A stretch of DNA of 64,000 nt from Heterobilharzia americana (GCA_944470555.2 OX104134.1:55977890-56041889), one strand, 5' to 3'; counted from the first letter of the stretch, positions 13,242 to 26,850 are shown. The notes: generated from the sequence alone by a model not told the origin. Made by a program: numbers and translations.

Positions 13242-13310
13242 CTATTTGAATGTGTGCAATAAATTATATTCGAAAAATTACCCAGTAAATGACACTTTGT
13301 TTGTACTATA
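13242..13310. repeat. Diverged foldback-repeat arm (right orientation)
   Basis: Matches the right arm of the 5216-5475 foldback through CAATAAATTATATTCGAA and CCCAGTAAATG. With 12864-12953 it forms a second inverted pair, here with about 290 bases between the arms. Confidence 0.65.
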
Positions 13311-16204
13311 TATTCACTAAACGAATTCGTGTGGGACTGTAAACTACTACAGTGCCAAAGGTCTACACTCATATCAGTGATCAAATAAATTCCATCGGTT
13401 TTACAGTGATCTAGACCAATCGGAAATGGTTGATGAATGAAGTTTAGTAACGCTTCGATATCGCACATAATAAGATCGACTACCAGGCTCGTTTAACTAT
13501 CAAAATATTTCAAAATGAAATTAACGCGCAGACTATGGATGGTAATTCACAACTATTTCGAATCAATTAACCTGATGGTTTACTTCAAACTCACCTGAGT
13601 AGACAGTATACTCATTTTTTTTGACGATTCGGTTGAAACAATAGATATTATATCACAGAGTAAGTAGTTCATAGTGCATGCTACAACCCTTGTTGATGAA
13701 AATGATATCAACGTGATATTATCTGACGACATTGACAAAAGATTTGACTATCTCAATGAAGACGATGTTTAAAAAACTTGTGATATGTGGTGAACCTGTA
13801 TCCTATTGGTCCAGACAACCGCTTTCAACCGAAGATAAGGCATTCAAACTCTTTTTACCGTAGGTGACCTGGAATACCAGGTAGTATCATTGACCCTGAT
13901 GCAATAGATGTGGCTCATGCCTGCCACGCAAACGTGCATATGGTTGCCAATTGCATTTTTACTGTTTGAATGCCATGTTACAGGTGAAATTTAGTACCAA
14001 GTTTAGAGTAAGCTCGATTATTCTTAATGAAGATCAAATTCTATGAACACTGGCTAACGTGATTTCATGTTTGCTTAAAAAAATTCTACTACCACGCTCA
14101 TCAGGTATTTTTCAAAGAAGGTTATTCGATATGCACTTAGATATGACACTGAAGATCGGAAAGTGGAGAATGAGAAAAACGTTTCAGTAGACTTCAGTCC
14201 GAACATAATGCATATTAAGTGTTGTTGAGTTCTCTAGGCTGAGTTGGTCAGATATATAGCTTTCATTTTCTTACTAGACAAATTAAGTGCTAGCATATAG
14301 ACAAATGCAGCTCAAATTACAGAAGTAAACCGCTCTAGTCTTCAATGTTAGCTACAAGAGTAGAAGCAAAAGAAAGTGTAGAAATTGTACAAGCATCAAT
14401 AAAAAAGGGAAGAATGTGATGAATTCTCACCATTTGAAAAATTCATTGTACACTCTGTGTATATATATATATATGTTTTGGTGAACTAGGTTTACGATTA
14501 AGAATTTGATGCATAAATTCGGCTATCCTCAGAAATCTGAATAAAACAAGAACAACAATTTTAATAGGGTATAATTAATCATTCGACTTGGCTGCATTCG
14601 CTTTTACTGCATTCTAGCCAAAAAAAGATTGGTTTTAAAAGTGAATTGAAGTAGGTAAGTATTTAAAGGCGTAAAATGTGACAATTTGAAAGATGAAGCT
14701 GATTAGTGACACAAACAAAAAATACGTGGCTACATATACTACATTAAAGCGCCAACTTCAGAACTGTAATTTAAAAGAAGGGTTTGTATCCCCCGAGATA
14801 GCTCAAGACCCTTACAAGGGACCCAGTTAAAGAGTTTTAAGTGGTCAATAAACTTAAACCAAATATTAACCCCAAAGTATCAAACAATTGTCTGCGGAAG
14901 AATGAATGACTATTTGGATATCATCATGGGATTAGTAAGGCTTTGCATTCTGCTTGGCATGGTGTATATGTTATTGCACAACTAGAAATAACGGAGAGCA
15001 AGTGACCACTGGATTCGAAACTAGAACATTTTGAAACCAGATAAAACAAGTGTTCGCTTGGGCGACTGTGGATCGAAGACGTTTCACAAAACCTGACACT
15101 TAATTGTTTGCGGACACCTTTGAGAAAACACAAAATAACCACTAACGAAATGGATATTAATTCCAGGAAAATTGAACTGATAATTAATGGCTAACAAAGG
15201 GTTTTTGAAAATTCTACATTATAAAAAACACTAAGCAGCTATGTTTTTAAGGCGACTGACTTTTGGAAATCCTTCCAATAATTTATCTCACTATTTTGCC
15301 TTACAGAACAACTGGGTGTGGGATATCAGACTAAAGAGTGATTCTACAATTATCTTGTGTCTGGGACAAGTCGTGGAATGATGATTTGATCTACGAACAC
15401 AGACTTACCACAATAGTCATGAGTATCTCCCAGTTTCTAACCTGATGTTAAATTTGTGTTGCATGCCGACTTCAACTACTTCCTCTGAACAAATACTGTT
15501 CTGACTTTGGGATGACAGAAAAGGGCATTACTACACGCTGGCTTAAGTTATTCGACAGTTATTTTTACTATTAAAGTAAACTGCGATTCGGTTAGAAGTA
15601 ATCGGATTGATTTTTGAGAGGTTAACATTGACCTTCAGATATCTACACAAAATAATGTTCAGAGATGGGTTCGAAAGGTTAACACTATTTTTTGCCTGTG
15701 TGAATAAATCAAGTTGAGTAATGTAACCTGTAAGCCCACTGATGGGACTCAAGGACGCATGGTTCCCATGATATATTCATGAATTAATAGTCGACTGGAG
15801 GAGATTACCCGAAGTCCAGAAGGAAGTAATGTTATTATTATTATTATCGATTTGATCTTTGATTCTTTTTAGCCTCTGCTCTCCTATCATCCTTGAAATC
15901 GACATCCTTTAACAAGTTTTTTTCAGAACTGAATAGATTCTCTTAGTGTGCTACATGGCTGTTAGGTTTTCTTCGATAACCTATGAGATATGTATTTTGC
16001 GAGAGTACTTATAGCAGTCTTTCCACTTTATATTCAACCATATCATTTGTGCTGATCTTTCCCATTCTCGACGAAGGCATGTGAACCAGATTTCGCTTAC
16101 TACTTAGTAGAGTCCAAATATTAAAAAAAATGCATTTATCAGTCATTTCATATCCCCTTTGTGTAGATCTATCTTTTAAGATATCCGTCTTGTCTTCCTT
16201 TCAG
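13311..16204. other. Unassigned AT-rich DNA
   Basis: No gene recognised. Contains a short (AT)n run at 14459-14474 and an ATT trinucleotide run near 15831-15848. An acceptor/donor-bracketed 37-base segment ending at 14653 has a stop in every frame. Confidence 0.5.
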
Positions 16205-16290
16205 TGATTATTATTATTTTTTTCCCTTGGGTTCCTAGTGGAACATAGGGCTTCAGTAGCACGCCTCCGTTGCACTCTGTTCTCAGTGAA
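16205..16290 (-). mobile_element. RTE-type 3' end fragment
   Basis: On the minus strand this reads GGAGGCGTGCTACTGAAGCC, then CCTATGTTCCACTAGGAACC and an A/T-rich tail. This is the last 80 or so bases of the RTE-type element at 58830-62250 and of the fragment at 1-277. It is a severely 5'-truncated insertion, the usual outcome of target-primed reverse transcription. Confidence 0.85.
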
Positions 16291-19200
16291 GCATCAAAAA
16301 AAGCATCAAAGCAAGTTTGTTCAGCTGACCTGGAAGTTCAATTTTCTGCGATGCATAGATACCAGTTTTAATTTAGGATAGCTTTTTGAGACTCTTTGTG
16401 GGCTAAAAAAAATACTGCTTACACCACTAAAGTGATAAAGAATTTCAGCTAACAGAAGAACAGCATTTGTCACAATAAACTGCATCGTCTATGTCTGAGT
16501 TAAAAAAGGTGACGAAATTGCTCGTAACAATGAACCACCGTCTCGCGTTGCCTAACTAACGACAAAATCGATAGACATTGGTTGGTGCTGAGTAATACTG
16601 ACTGAACAGCTGCACAAGTTACCCAATTGTGATCGATTCACGCACCTTCTCATATATTCTCTTGCTAATGATACATTTACCTGGCTCATGCCTATCCAGC
16701 TGTTTATTGACTTTTCTGTCTATGAAAATGCGATAATGAGATTATCTTTCCTGAACAATCTCATAAATGACTGCGTTTTCCAGTGCAAACAGTTTCTAAA
16801 TTATTGGCAGAAATATATTGCTGTTGCAAAGCATTCATACATTGAAGTGAAGTGATCTAGTTTTCCCTGAGTGATATCATTTTTACCAATACACTCGTGT
16901 TCTATGTTTAAACTTTGCATGACTCGTGCACCATCTGAGACCTATACCAAAAACATTTGGCAAAAGTCCTAATCACTAAATTTTCGACTAAAAACACTTT
17001 CTGCTGATAACTAATCACCATTTCTAGTAGCCTTTATTTAACAGTCAAATAAATAAATTAGAGCACTTTTAATACAACTCTTAAGTTGCAGTGATTTTTA
17101 TTGGCAAAATACATACCAAGGATACATTATTTCAGTGGTTATTAGCTAGGAGGATAAACTGATCACTTATGGACAGGAAAATGAGTTCTCTATTTCATCT
17201 AAGAAAACAAAGCGCAGCTTTAAATTTTGTGTAGTGTTGTTCAGGTTTGCTATGGTGATTTGACTAAGCTGCTGAACTGGATTTTCGACCTGTCATAGAC
17301 TAAATATCAGCCAGTAGTAATATCCTTAAGCTTGCATTATCAAAATAACAGAAATATGTTTGAAGCAGTATATATTTAAGTGATTTTTATGTCGATACCA
17401 ATCAAAATCATAAAAACTGGAGAGCAATCACTGTCCAACTTATCATAAATCTTTCGACTACTTATGCAAAGGTAGTAAACGACGAGTAGTGAAAATTTAA
17501 GCGCAGAAATAAAATATATTATTAGCCCTATTTCTAAAGACAAGATTAAATTAATAAGAGGAAATATATCAGTTGAAGAATGCTGTTCAACAATAACTAG
17601 CATATTGTTATAAAGGTGAATGATATTCAGTACAGGTGGTGCAGAGGAGGTTTCAGGATAGTAAGTCATAATTCATAAGAGTTCTATACACTTATTCCGT
17701 GTTTTAGTTAAGCATTCATTGATTTTTACTGTGGTCGTTATTTTTACAAAGGAGTGGTGGAGTTTAAAACTTAGTTGAAAAGCATAATATTGCATTTGAC
17801 TCCAGAGACTGATCATCAGAATTCTGACACAAAGAAAGTGATATTGCAGATTCAGTCGTAAATTCAATGTGTTATAGGATACATTTTGAAATTACGAAGA
17901 TCTTACGAATACTAAGCAAAAAAGTGAAATTAGATTTGACTGGGCAAAACTCCCTTCCAGCATATCGTAAAGCACTTTGCCGAAACCCTTCTGTACTTTG
18001 GCAGCTTCAGAACATTGTTTATTGGTCACTCTTTCATTGACAAGTTGGATATGCACGAAAAGTTTGCCTACCTAAATGAAAGGACAAATAGAGGGCAGTA
18101 CCAAATTAAAGTGTAAAAGATAGGTGAATACTGTCAATTTCATCAACATATCTGATGAGAAACATCTACCAAGCTTGATATCCCTATATACATAGATTTA
18201 CCCACCATCCAAGAGTCTGATGAACTAATTTTTTTATTACTCGTCTAAAAAGAGTGTCAACAATGACAAGGTTTTCAAAATAATGAAATAAATATGGCCA
18301 GATAAGTTCAGTTTTTATACAAAACAACTCAGCTGACACACATATGGATGAAGTTATAGAGATTATTAATTTTTTATACGATAAACCTTGTGAAAATTAA
18401 CTGCCAAGTAGAAAATAGTAGCTTTCACTTGACCTACCTGACGGCAGAATTCTAGCAATTTGGAAGTTTGATCCTGCCATCAGACCATGTAGAGGGAGTT
18501 GCCGATTGTCTACAGGCTGTCTTTCATCGACATAGTGTGATCAAGATAGACTCTAGTTAGTGTTGCTTTGAATTTCAAGTAAAGTATGAATTTCTTGAGG
18601 ATGCTGCACTGATAAGTGCAGCTGTGTACGAAAATAAAAATAAAACTGTCTACCAAGTGTCCTGAACAATCTTTGAGTGAATGAGCTGCATGTTTGTATT
18701 TCATTTTTGGGATTTATAAATGTTCGGCAAAGAAAGAAAACACAGATGATATGTTTCTTCACCTAAAGTCACAGTGAAAGCAAACTTGTTAGTAAAAGGA
18801 GAGAGTGATCTAAGACCAAGATAAAAGGTAGCATTACTGTTGGATCTAAAAGATACCAATGAAGTACTCACTTTACGCTTTTAATTCATTTCACGTTCTC
18901 TGGTGTATATCTGTGGGAGGCTTTGGATCAATATGACCCCTTCATTCACTAAATCTTGAATACATTCAAATTACCACAGATACTCTCTTTCTAATTCTTA
19001 TGGCAATATAAATAGTAACATCAATTCGCAAGCAATCTACCAGACTGGGACATTAGAAGTGATATCGTTTCTCCTTCTGAAACAATCAACTTGACATTTT
19101 GAAATTTAGTTGTGCGTCAAATTGAGTAGGTTAAATCCAAAAATTACAGAAACTTTAACACTCGAATAAATATAACGGCAAAATAATCAGAATCAGAAAC
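16291..19200. other. Unassigned AT-rich DNA
   Basis: No gene recognised. An 87-codon stop-to-stop frame on plus (16592-16855) and several minus frames (17376-17867) have no motif and lengths expected by chance. Confidence 0.5.
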
Positions 19201-19202
19201 TT

Positions 19203-19275
19203 ATTAATGGATGACTTGATAGCCGAAATGTTAAGGCCGCTGCACTGGTGAAAAGTTTTGAATGTGGACTCCTTG
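19203..19275 (+). repeat. tRNA-like island (possible short-element head)
   Basis: TAGCCGAAATGTTAAGGC resembles the A-box region of a leucine or serine tRNA (usual form TGGCCGAGTGGTTAAGGC). No good B box or cloverleaf can be drawn downstream, so it is not a functional tRNA. It could be the remnant of a tRNA-derived short element. Confidence 0.3.
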
Positions 19276-19859
19276 GATGAGAAGTGTGATGTTACAACAC
19301 GTACTTCAAGGAAAAATATTGACCTTTTGCAATCATGTATAAAAATAAGACATTTCTTCTGCTTTTGTAAGAAGCTGTTATATATCACCTCACAGATGTG
19401 TTCAGTTTACTGCATTCACCAAGGCGCTTCCAGTAAAACTCTCATGTTTATGGTGTTGAGAACACTGACTATATGTAGTGGTGACACGAAGGAAGACTCA
19501 TCTTAATCTTACGTGGAGAGCTGTCTATTTCCCAAGAAGCTATGAGTCTGGTTGGCTTTTCATCATGATAGTAGCTAGACACAATACTCAAAGAAGCTAA
19601 CCATGGAGTGCTTCGATTTAATATCTAAGTCAAAATGAAAAGGTGCACCCGAAGAATGTTCAACCAGTCTCTTCTATTAAGGGACTGATTTTGCATCTAG
19701 GAAACTTTACTTATCGGAGTTTATGCCAGTATCCTGGAGATAAAGTACCTTCCACAAAAATCAAATATCTCAGACTGACATAAGTCTAAGCTAAAAGCAT
19801 TCTGTGCTAAGAATTCTTTTGCTAGGATACAAATCACTTTCTTGCTTCCCTGTTTTCAG

Positions 19860-20048
19860 ATTTATCCAGGAATACCGGTGCTGGTTGCAAAATTATACAA
19901 TAATCTGAAAAGTGTAGAGATTATCTTTTATTTGAAAGTGTTCTTCAATTGGCATGATCATATATACTTATCGCGTCAATCGCATTATACACCTGGTTAC
20001 AAAACATCCTCCGGATACCTTCCTGACTGGTTGGTCAAAAAGAAATGA
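19860..20048 (+). CDS. Candidate terminal exon, function unknown
   Basis: A very strong acceptor (pyrimidine tract CTTTCTTGCTTCCCTGTTTTCAG, about 19837-19859) is followed at once by 62 open codons and a TGA at 20046-20048. The translation starts IYPGIPVLVAKLYNN and ends GYLPDWLVKKK. Residue use is even, unlike typical AT-rich chance frames. I do not recognise the protein. No canonical AATAAA lies close downstream and no upstream exon could be assigned, so this rests on the splice site plus one open frame. Confidence 0.3.
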   Translation: MYPGIPVLVAKLYNNLKSVEIIFYLKVFFNWHDHIYLSRQSHYTPGYKTSSGYLPDWLVKKK

Positions 20049-22520
20049 AAGTGAGTATGCAGCTTTATGAAAGAATACAAAGAGAATTTCAAGTACATAG
20101 TTTGGAAATTCCGCCAACATTCTGTACAAATTCAATCAGTCAACCTAAAAAGAGAATATCACGTGTGAAAATAGATTCAGTATTGATATTTTGAAAGATT
20201 AACACAGTTACTGTATGTTCAAAAAAAGCATCAAGCGTCTATTTTTTGCCATTATTATTAAACCAGCGACTGATCATATTTCCCTTTTTAACTGTATTCT
20301 TTATTTTCTCATTCAAATTTTTATGTCTTTTTTGATTTTCCTTCCTTACACTTTGATTACAAATAGGAAGTTATCCTCTGATGTTCATGACCGTTTTTGT
20401 TCTCAAATGTATAGCATCAAAAATTAGCTGACAGAAACAAAGATTTTATTAGCTGCACCCATCTTCTGTCTCTTGCCCATGATCAAACTTTTTTTGATAC
20501 ACGAAGAGCCCCACCAAATAGTTAATAATTAAGTGAAGATAACTCCCTACCAACAGAACGTCTGGCAAAAAAATACGTAGATTACATTATGGAAAACCGA
20601 TGAATCAAGCATTACAAAAAGAAACGCTAAAGGTTATTTTGAATAATTTAAGACCACAACAACAGCAAATCAAATTATAACCGTATGATGGCACTGAGTC
20701 AAATTCATCGAATATGCAAATGAAGACATAACAAAATTATAATGATTATTGCGGTTAATCGAGTTTAGATTGTGGATCGAACAAAACGGAAATGTTTTTT
20801 CCACAAGGAAAAGTTCATAACAACATGGAACTAAAAGGCTACCGCACACAATGTATGTTACATAGATAAAGGTAAGCGAAGACAAACAGTTAACGTTAAA
20901 GCAGACTAAGAAATTGTTGTCTTGCTGTTCTATCATGTATGTGTGCTAGTCAATTATTTCATGGCTTTCGAGACCAGAATGATTAAATCAATGCAAAAAG
21001 GGCAAAAATTAATTTTTAGAAACACTTCTCAATGTTTGTAGCATCACCGATGAGGTTCAGTACTTCAATATCGCTACAGTGAACCTTAATGTCAAGGATC
21101 ATGATCCGGTAGTAAACAATTACTTTTCTTACAAAAATTAGGCCAATTGAATTAGGCCTGATCAAACAAAAGGGCAACTTCCTGAAAGCTTTGAGCCTAG
21201 ATTAATAATCGGCTAATATTCGAAAGGAATATTCGGCTTTACTCCGAGAGAAAATCATACTTCATTAGGTTAAAACCTGTCAGTTTTATCACTGTAATCA
21301 CAGATATTGTATTAAAGCGGTTGATATCTCACATGTATTTAGCATGTTTTCCCCGTAATAACTCTTTCCCGTAAGTTGTATGATGTATATTTCTGATCCA
21401 TCGAAAGATACTACTTTACAGCAAGAGTACATAGAAACCACATATGCTGCTGATCTGCAGATTTTGCTGACCAGATCAGTGATCTAAACACCAGACGGTC
21501 AGTTCACTCACTTGAGGCCCAGTTCATCATGTATCATATGATTTACCGATAGAATTTCTTGGTCATAATCATGCGAAATCAGATGTTGTGGAAAGGTGTT
21601 TCGTTCCAATATAGTTTCCATATTACAAATATCCACTTAACTTCCCGAAAGTGAGTTTAACTCTCCTATGGCAAATAATTTGGATAAACCTTTCGTTTTG
21701 CTGACCCTGGAAAAGAGAATTTCGGCCTCATTATTTGACTTTTGTTTGCGTCATAATGGAATGTAGGCATTTAAAACATGTCAGTAAAGTTTTTACAAAT
21801 GATGACATTTTTTGACATGTACCAGTGGGAATCAAAGGTTGCAATCCTTTCAACTTTAGTCTAATCGGATATCTTGCCTTGTACCCTTGTCAGCGTTTGC
21901 ACTGGTTGTCAGACTAGAACTGCACACTTTCATTACAGCGTTATCTTTTTGGATACTAATTTTTGTCAGTCGTACAATACGTATTTGCTTCCAGACAAAC
22001 CAGTTAACTAAGAATACTTAAAAAGCAAGCCACAAAGTGAGTGATTATATATATATTAGTGGTCCCTAAAGTTGCTAATCAAAGCTAGATAGTTATAAAG
22101 CGATATAATCTTAAATCCTAGTAAATACTTATAAAATTTAGTTAATACCGTGTGAGGTGATGAATAATTCAGATTTGGTTACAAAATAACAGCTGAGAGT
22201 TCTGGATTTATTTGCAGAAAAAGTGCAAAATGTCTTCCATGAAAAGAATATTAAATCATCATTAAATAAAGTTTGAGTATCTAATAAATATTCTTTTTGA
22301 TTTGCTCGTCGATATAACATTCTGTAGCTTATTCTGCAAAGAAACAACCTGCATTATACGTTGTACTTAACCTGTGACCCTTTCATTCGATAGGTGTCTG
22401 TATAGTGCAGGTATGCAGTTCATCTATCCTTGTATGAAAGATATACGAAAGGCACCGTAGCCTCGTTTACTTAGTTTTATTAATTCACGATATCCTGATA
22501 TGAATTTGAGTTAGTTCTTC
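20049..22520. other. Unassigned AT-rich DNA
   Basis: No gene recognised. A pyrimidine-rich acceptor ending TTACAAATAG (about 20366) is followed by a 19-codon open run ending at 20427, too short to call. Confidence 0.5.
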
Positions 22521-22523
22521 ACA

Positions 22524-22580
22524 CCTAGGCTGATCAAAGGCTTAAGAAGTAAACTGATTGTCGATGGTTCAAATTCCGAA
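22524..22580 (+). repeat. Possible tRNA-like island
   Basis: Contains GGTTCAAATTCC (22566-22577), a good polymerase III B-box match, with a loose A-box-like TAGGCTGATCAAAGG about 35 bases upstream. No acceptor stem can be folded, so it is not a working tRNA. Weak support for a tRNA-derived repeat. Confidence 0.25.
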
Positions 22581-22597
22581 CAAAAGACAGTACATAC

Positions 22598-22789
22598 CTG
22601 AATTATTAGCAGGTTAATCACAATTTCCTGTCTCACACTTGATATAAACCTCAAATCACTTACCAGATCATCTACCACATTTGACAATGTAGCGTTGAGA
22701 AATAACCGTTTTCTCTTAAGCTGACTGTGTTGCATTATCTTTGTTGAAATAAAAATTTTCTGCTGCATCATTTTAGCAGTTGGAGCCGT
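22598..22789 (-). CDS. Candidate internal exon, function unknown
   Basis: On the minus strand a pyrimidine-rich acceptor (CTTTTTCATTTGACATAG, ending 22790) and a perfect donor (CAG followed by GTATGT, 22592-22597) enclose exactly 64 open codons in phase 0/0. The peptide begins TAPTAKMMQQKIF and contains NATLSNVVDDLVSDL, suggesting mainly helix. No family recognised. It could belong with 32403-32823 on the same strand, but the phases do not join directly, so further exons would be needed. Confidence 0.3.
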
Positions 22790-23950
22790 CTATGTCAAAT
22801 GAAAAAGACTTTATGGTCTGATTTCACAGATGAACAAATTACTTTAAAATGGTTGGGCAGAATTAACTATCTGATGTCGTTCAAATTAATACATGACATT
22901 GAAACTTGACAAAACTATTATTTGGAACCGTCACCGTATCATGAAAAGAAGCAATTGCAAATGTTGCATCAAAAAGTTTATTTCAGAAGATCTGACGGCA
23001 GAAACAATGTTGGGAATAAACAAGACTATCGGAACGATATAAATATCCATTCTACTTCAACTTTACTTTCTAATATTTTGCTGAGATGAATACCACTGTT
23101 GAGCACAAAAAGGATATTATAAGAAGCCCGCTTAACATTATCAAAGCTTTAACGTAATACAGAAGATAAAAATATCACGAGAATTATCTGTTTACATCTG
23201 CGTGCAGTATGTACAGCTGAGGAAAAAAGTAGTCAGTTTCTATATGAAGTAGACAAGCAATACAGACCAATTGTGGATCAGCAGTTTGAGTTTCATACTT
23301 TCCTAACTCATATACGTTTCTTTTTGCATTCACATATTTAGCCTAAAATTTGTTAATAGACCTTTCTCATTCGACACTTGCTGGTCCTGATCTCAGTATA
23401 TATACCTAGTCGAGTTTAAACAATTTATTTAGTGAGTAAAAATTGCAGCCACACTGATAGTTGATCCTTCTTATTAGGGAATACTCCCTGTGATCGATGT
23501 ATTGTGATGAACTAGAAATATTTTTTTCCACTCTCTGTAAGGTAATCAAACGGAACAATATTCGTAGCTTTTTCTTACTACTCCAGTATCAAGACAGTAA
23601 TTTTTATTCCCCACTATATAGTGGAGAAATTCCAAAGAGCGTTAATTCCTTGGTAATCACTGTTGCATATGTTCACGCTTTTTATTCCACTCAGTTTATC
23701 TTCTTTAATTGGAGCAGATATCTTGTAACCAGGTTTTGATTAAAAAAACGCACTTAAAATGAAAACCATATATCTCCTCAACATTTTCGCAGTTGCTTAG
23801 TACACAATAGTTTGTCATTCACAACCCTTGCAAAATATACATTATATCCTATTCTAAAGTCCAGTACATTTGATTTGGAATAAACCATGCTGCATGCTTA
23901 CAACGCAATTAAAGTACAACTCTATGCATGTATGCAAGAGAGAGACATAC

Positions 23951-23969
23951 AGAGAGAGAGAGAGAGAGA
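23951..23969. repeat. (AG)n microsatellite
   Basis: Nine AG units in a row, preceded by a shorter AG run after GCA at about 23937. Confidence 0.95.
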
Positions 23970-24632
23970 AAATTAGTCGAAATATGTAGGCTGAAAGACA
24001 AAACTTAGTTGACAGACAATAGTTAAATAAACTAGTCATTCTTATCACTAAACAGCAGGCGGCTTATTGGTTTTGAATTTTGAATATTTGATAAAAGACG
24101 TTTTAATTATGCTTTTTGCTTTATCAACACACTTTCACCCTACTAAATCCAAAACATAACATGACGTGCTTCTAGTGAGACAATAAACAAACCAAAAGTA
24201 GTGAGGTAGTAAACTTATTCGAAGATATGAAAATTAGAATAATGTGAAAGACCAAAAGTAATTAGGAAAAGGGAACAGCAACATGACAAAAAACCACAGA
24301 TGACTGAGTAGCTGTCAAACGTTTGCTATACGTACACGTGCATATAAACACATCACTGCGTCTGAGTATGCACAGCTTACCTCGTAAAACCAAGTTAACT
24401 TCACACAAGAACCAGAATTGTCATTATCATGCTAAACGCCGGCATAAATTGATATTCGAATCTAACTGTAAATTATAAATTACCTCAATTTTCTATACTT
24501 CTTCAGTTTACTTATTTACTGGAAATATGAAAAAAAAGTCTATGAAATAATGTGAGCATGTTAGAAAACAGAGGAAACTATGCGTAGTACAAATTTTCAG
24601 ATGGGAATAAATAAGAATACACTCATATATAT

Positions 24633-24635
<3 letters not shown>

Positions 24636-24708
<73 letters not shown>
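24636..24708. repeat. (TA)n microsatellite
   Basis: About 36 TA units. It produces an artificial open frame of alternating I and Y on the minus strand, which is not a gene. Confidence 0.97.
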
Positions 24709-24712
<4 letters not shown>

Positions 24713-26787
24713 GGTTTGCTGCTTTCATGCAATACTTTTACAGGTAAAGTTTAGAACATTTTCGCAAATAAACCCAGAAAGCTTCTAAAACAATAAAATT
24801 ATATGTAAAGCTAGAGGATGATAGTGATCTGAGCATGACTTCGCCTGGCTGAGTTTTAAAAAATTACTTACCCCGGAGAAACAGTTAAAAATGTACGGTT
24901 TCCGTAATCTGGAGATTTTCGGTTACTCCAATGTTGAGATATCAACACAAGCATAGTGTATAAAAACTTTAAAATTACCGTGTTTCAGCCTTTCTAGGAA
25001 TGTCATTATATTAACTCGTTAACTACAGGACTTAAAATTTTGTAGATAAATTCTTTCTTATATTCTGGTGACAACTGGGTCACAAAATCTACTGAAATTT
25101 TAGACGTTTCTTGGCGACCTAATCGAAATTCAATACTAATAATATCAACAACGTATTATTTTGCAACCTAACACTGACTAATGATACAGTTTTTAGACAA
25201 GCAGGACGAATATCAATATCTCTACAACTCAAACTTTGATATTCTTCAACCAACCAAACCTATTTTACAGTTTAATTTGTTTTTATCATTCAACATTCAG
25301 TTCATTTTAGAAGCATTGCCAAAATCATCCGGATTCTGTGAACAAGTTTTACCTTGGAAAAGGTTTAATTATTTATATATTTTTGCCTCAGCTGTTTTCA
25401 GCTTATGTAAATAAAATGAAATAACAGACTGCAACTCACATTATATGAATGAAAGCTTCAGTTTAGGGAACTGAAATGTGGTTTTTTCGACTTAGGTTGG
25501 GAATTTTAATGAATCAAATGAAGTAACGAATACAGAAGGTCTAAACTGTGATCCAAAGTTTGTGTAGATACATTATGGGGATTCGCTAGATATAAATAAA
25601 AGGAGCTAGAACAGGTAATTATTGTCAGTGTTGTGTTTTACCCCAATACTGAAGGATATTTCAACTTATATACAAGGGGCAAAAACTAGAAGAATAGTGT
25701 TTTTGAAAATTTTTATTGGTCAGTTAATTATCTTGTAAATGATGGCAGAAATGGCACCATTTGCGAACATTTTTCTTCATGTGTTTCAGATTATACCTAC
25801 ACACTACTTCAAATGTTTATAGTAAAGATATAGTGAGGGGAGGTGAACTAAATGAGTAAACATATTGGACAAATCATTCCCCCTTTATTTTTCGTGTTGT
25901 TGTTTCAACCGCTCAATTTATATCTTGATGAAATGAGCTCCAACCTTCTTTTATCTTTAAGTTTCAATGAGTTACCGGGACCTGTATGAAGTTTCATAAA
26001 TAGCAAAATCCAGATCAAGTACTAATACTAAACTATCACCATCATTTCAAGAAAATTATCCTTTGACCCGCTTTTCGTACAGCAATATGAGTTCTACAAG
26101 AGTACTTCTAATACTTGTTTGCGAACAGAATAATGAGAAGGAATCACTGTTTACTTGACACTACTGAACCCTAGGTAAAACTGCCTGGTATTAAGTGTAT
26201 TATGTACTTGAGTAGCTGGTAATGACTATGAACTTTATGAACTGTATCAGTCTGCATCAAACGATTAATTTTCGAGCATCGAGACTATCCCTGATAAAAT
26301 GGTTTAAACTTTAAAACGAACAGATATTTTTTCACATAAAAAAGTAAACAAGTGAGTAGTTTGGGTTGTTTTAGCTCATGAACGAGTAAATTATTTTACG
26401 TAAAGTAAATGAACCTGGAGATATGTCCGTCGTAACATTCAACACTATACACACAAATGGTGAAGTTATTTATATCCAACAAGTCCCTATACATTGGTAG
26501 AGAAGTATGCTCATGACGTCTAGCAATAGCAGTGGTTATCATCTAGGATGGGGTTAAATGGGATAGCAGCGACGGCGGTCTGCTGACTGCCACGTCCCTT
26601 ACATTTGATGACTATCAACTATTATTTAGAATATATATATCATTCATAGATTTAATTCAGTTTGCTCCAAATTTCCAACAAAGTATGCCTATGTACTTAA
26701 AAGTAATTGGCGTTGAGAGTATTTGAGGTAGTTTTGGTCTGACACGCTTGTGTTACAGACGCTAAATGACAGTTAAAGCGGAATCGA

Positions 26788-26850
26788 AACATCGATGGCA
26801 GCAAGATTCAAACCAAGAAGTGAGCTTGGTAACCAGCTGACCAATAATCC
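26788..26850 (-). repeat. tRNA-like island (possible short-element head)
   Basis: Minus strand reads TTGGTCAGCTGGTTACCAAGC then, about 10 bases later, GGTTTGAATCTTG. These resemble A and B boxes at a tRNA-like distance. It is followed by CGATGTTTCGATTCCGC, vaguely like the end of the hammerhead elements elsewhere in the window, but no ribozyme core is visible. Confidence 0.35.

Larger units (their letters stand above)
22790..26787. other. Unassigned AT-rich DNA with microsatellites
   Basis: No gene recognised. Holds the GA run at 23951-23969 and the long TA run at 24636-24708, listed separately. A plus frame at 25181-25414 has an acceptor-like TTCATTTTAG inside it but no usable donor. Confidence 0.5.

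Noticed and set aside
14617..14653. 37-base segment between a strong acceptor and GTAAGTA
   Set aside because: Every frame contains a stop, so it cannot be a coding micro-exon.
16592..16855. 87-codon stop-to-stop plus frame with protein-like residue use
   Set aside because: By composition about fifteen frames of this length are expected in the window; no good acceptor, donor or motif.
22926..22934. AACCGTCAC, the first nine bases of the schistosome spliced leader as I recall it
   Set aside because: The match ends after nine bases, no donor or Sm-like site follows at the right distance, and nine bases can match by chance.
24508..24732. Minus open frame of alternating I and Y
   Set aside because: It is the translation of the TA microsatellite.
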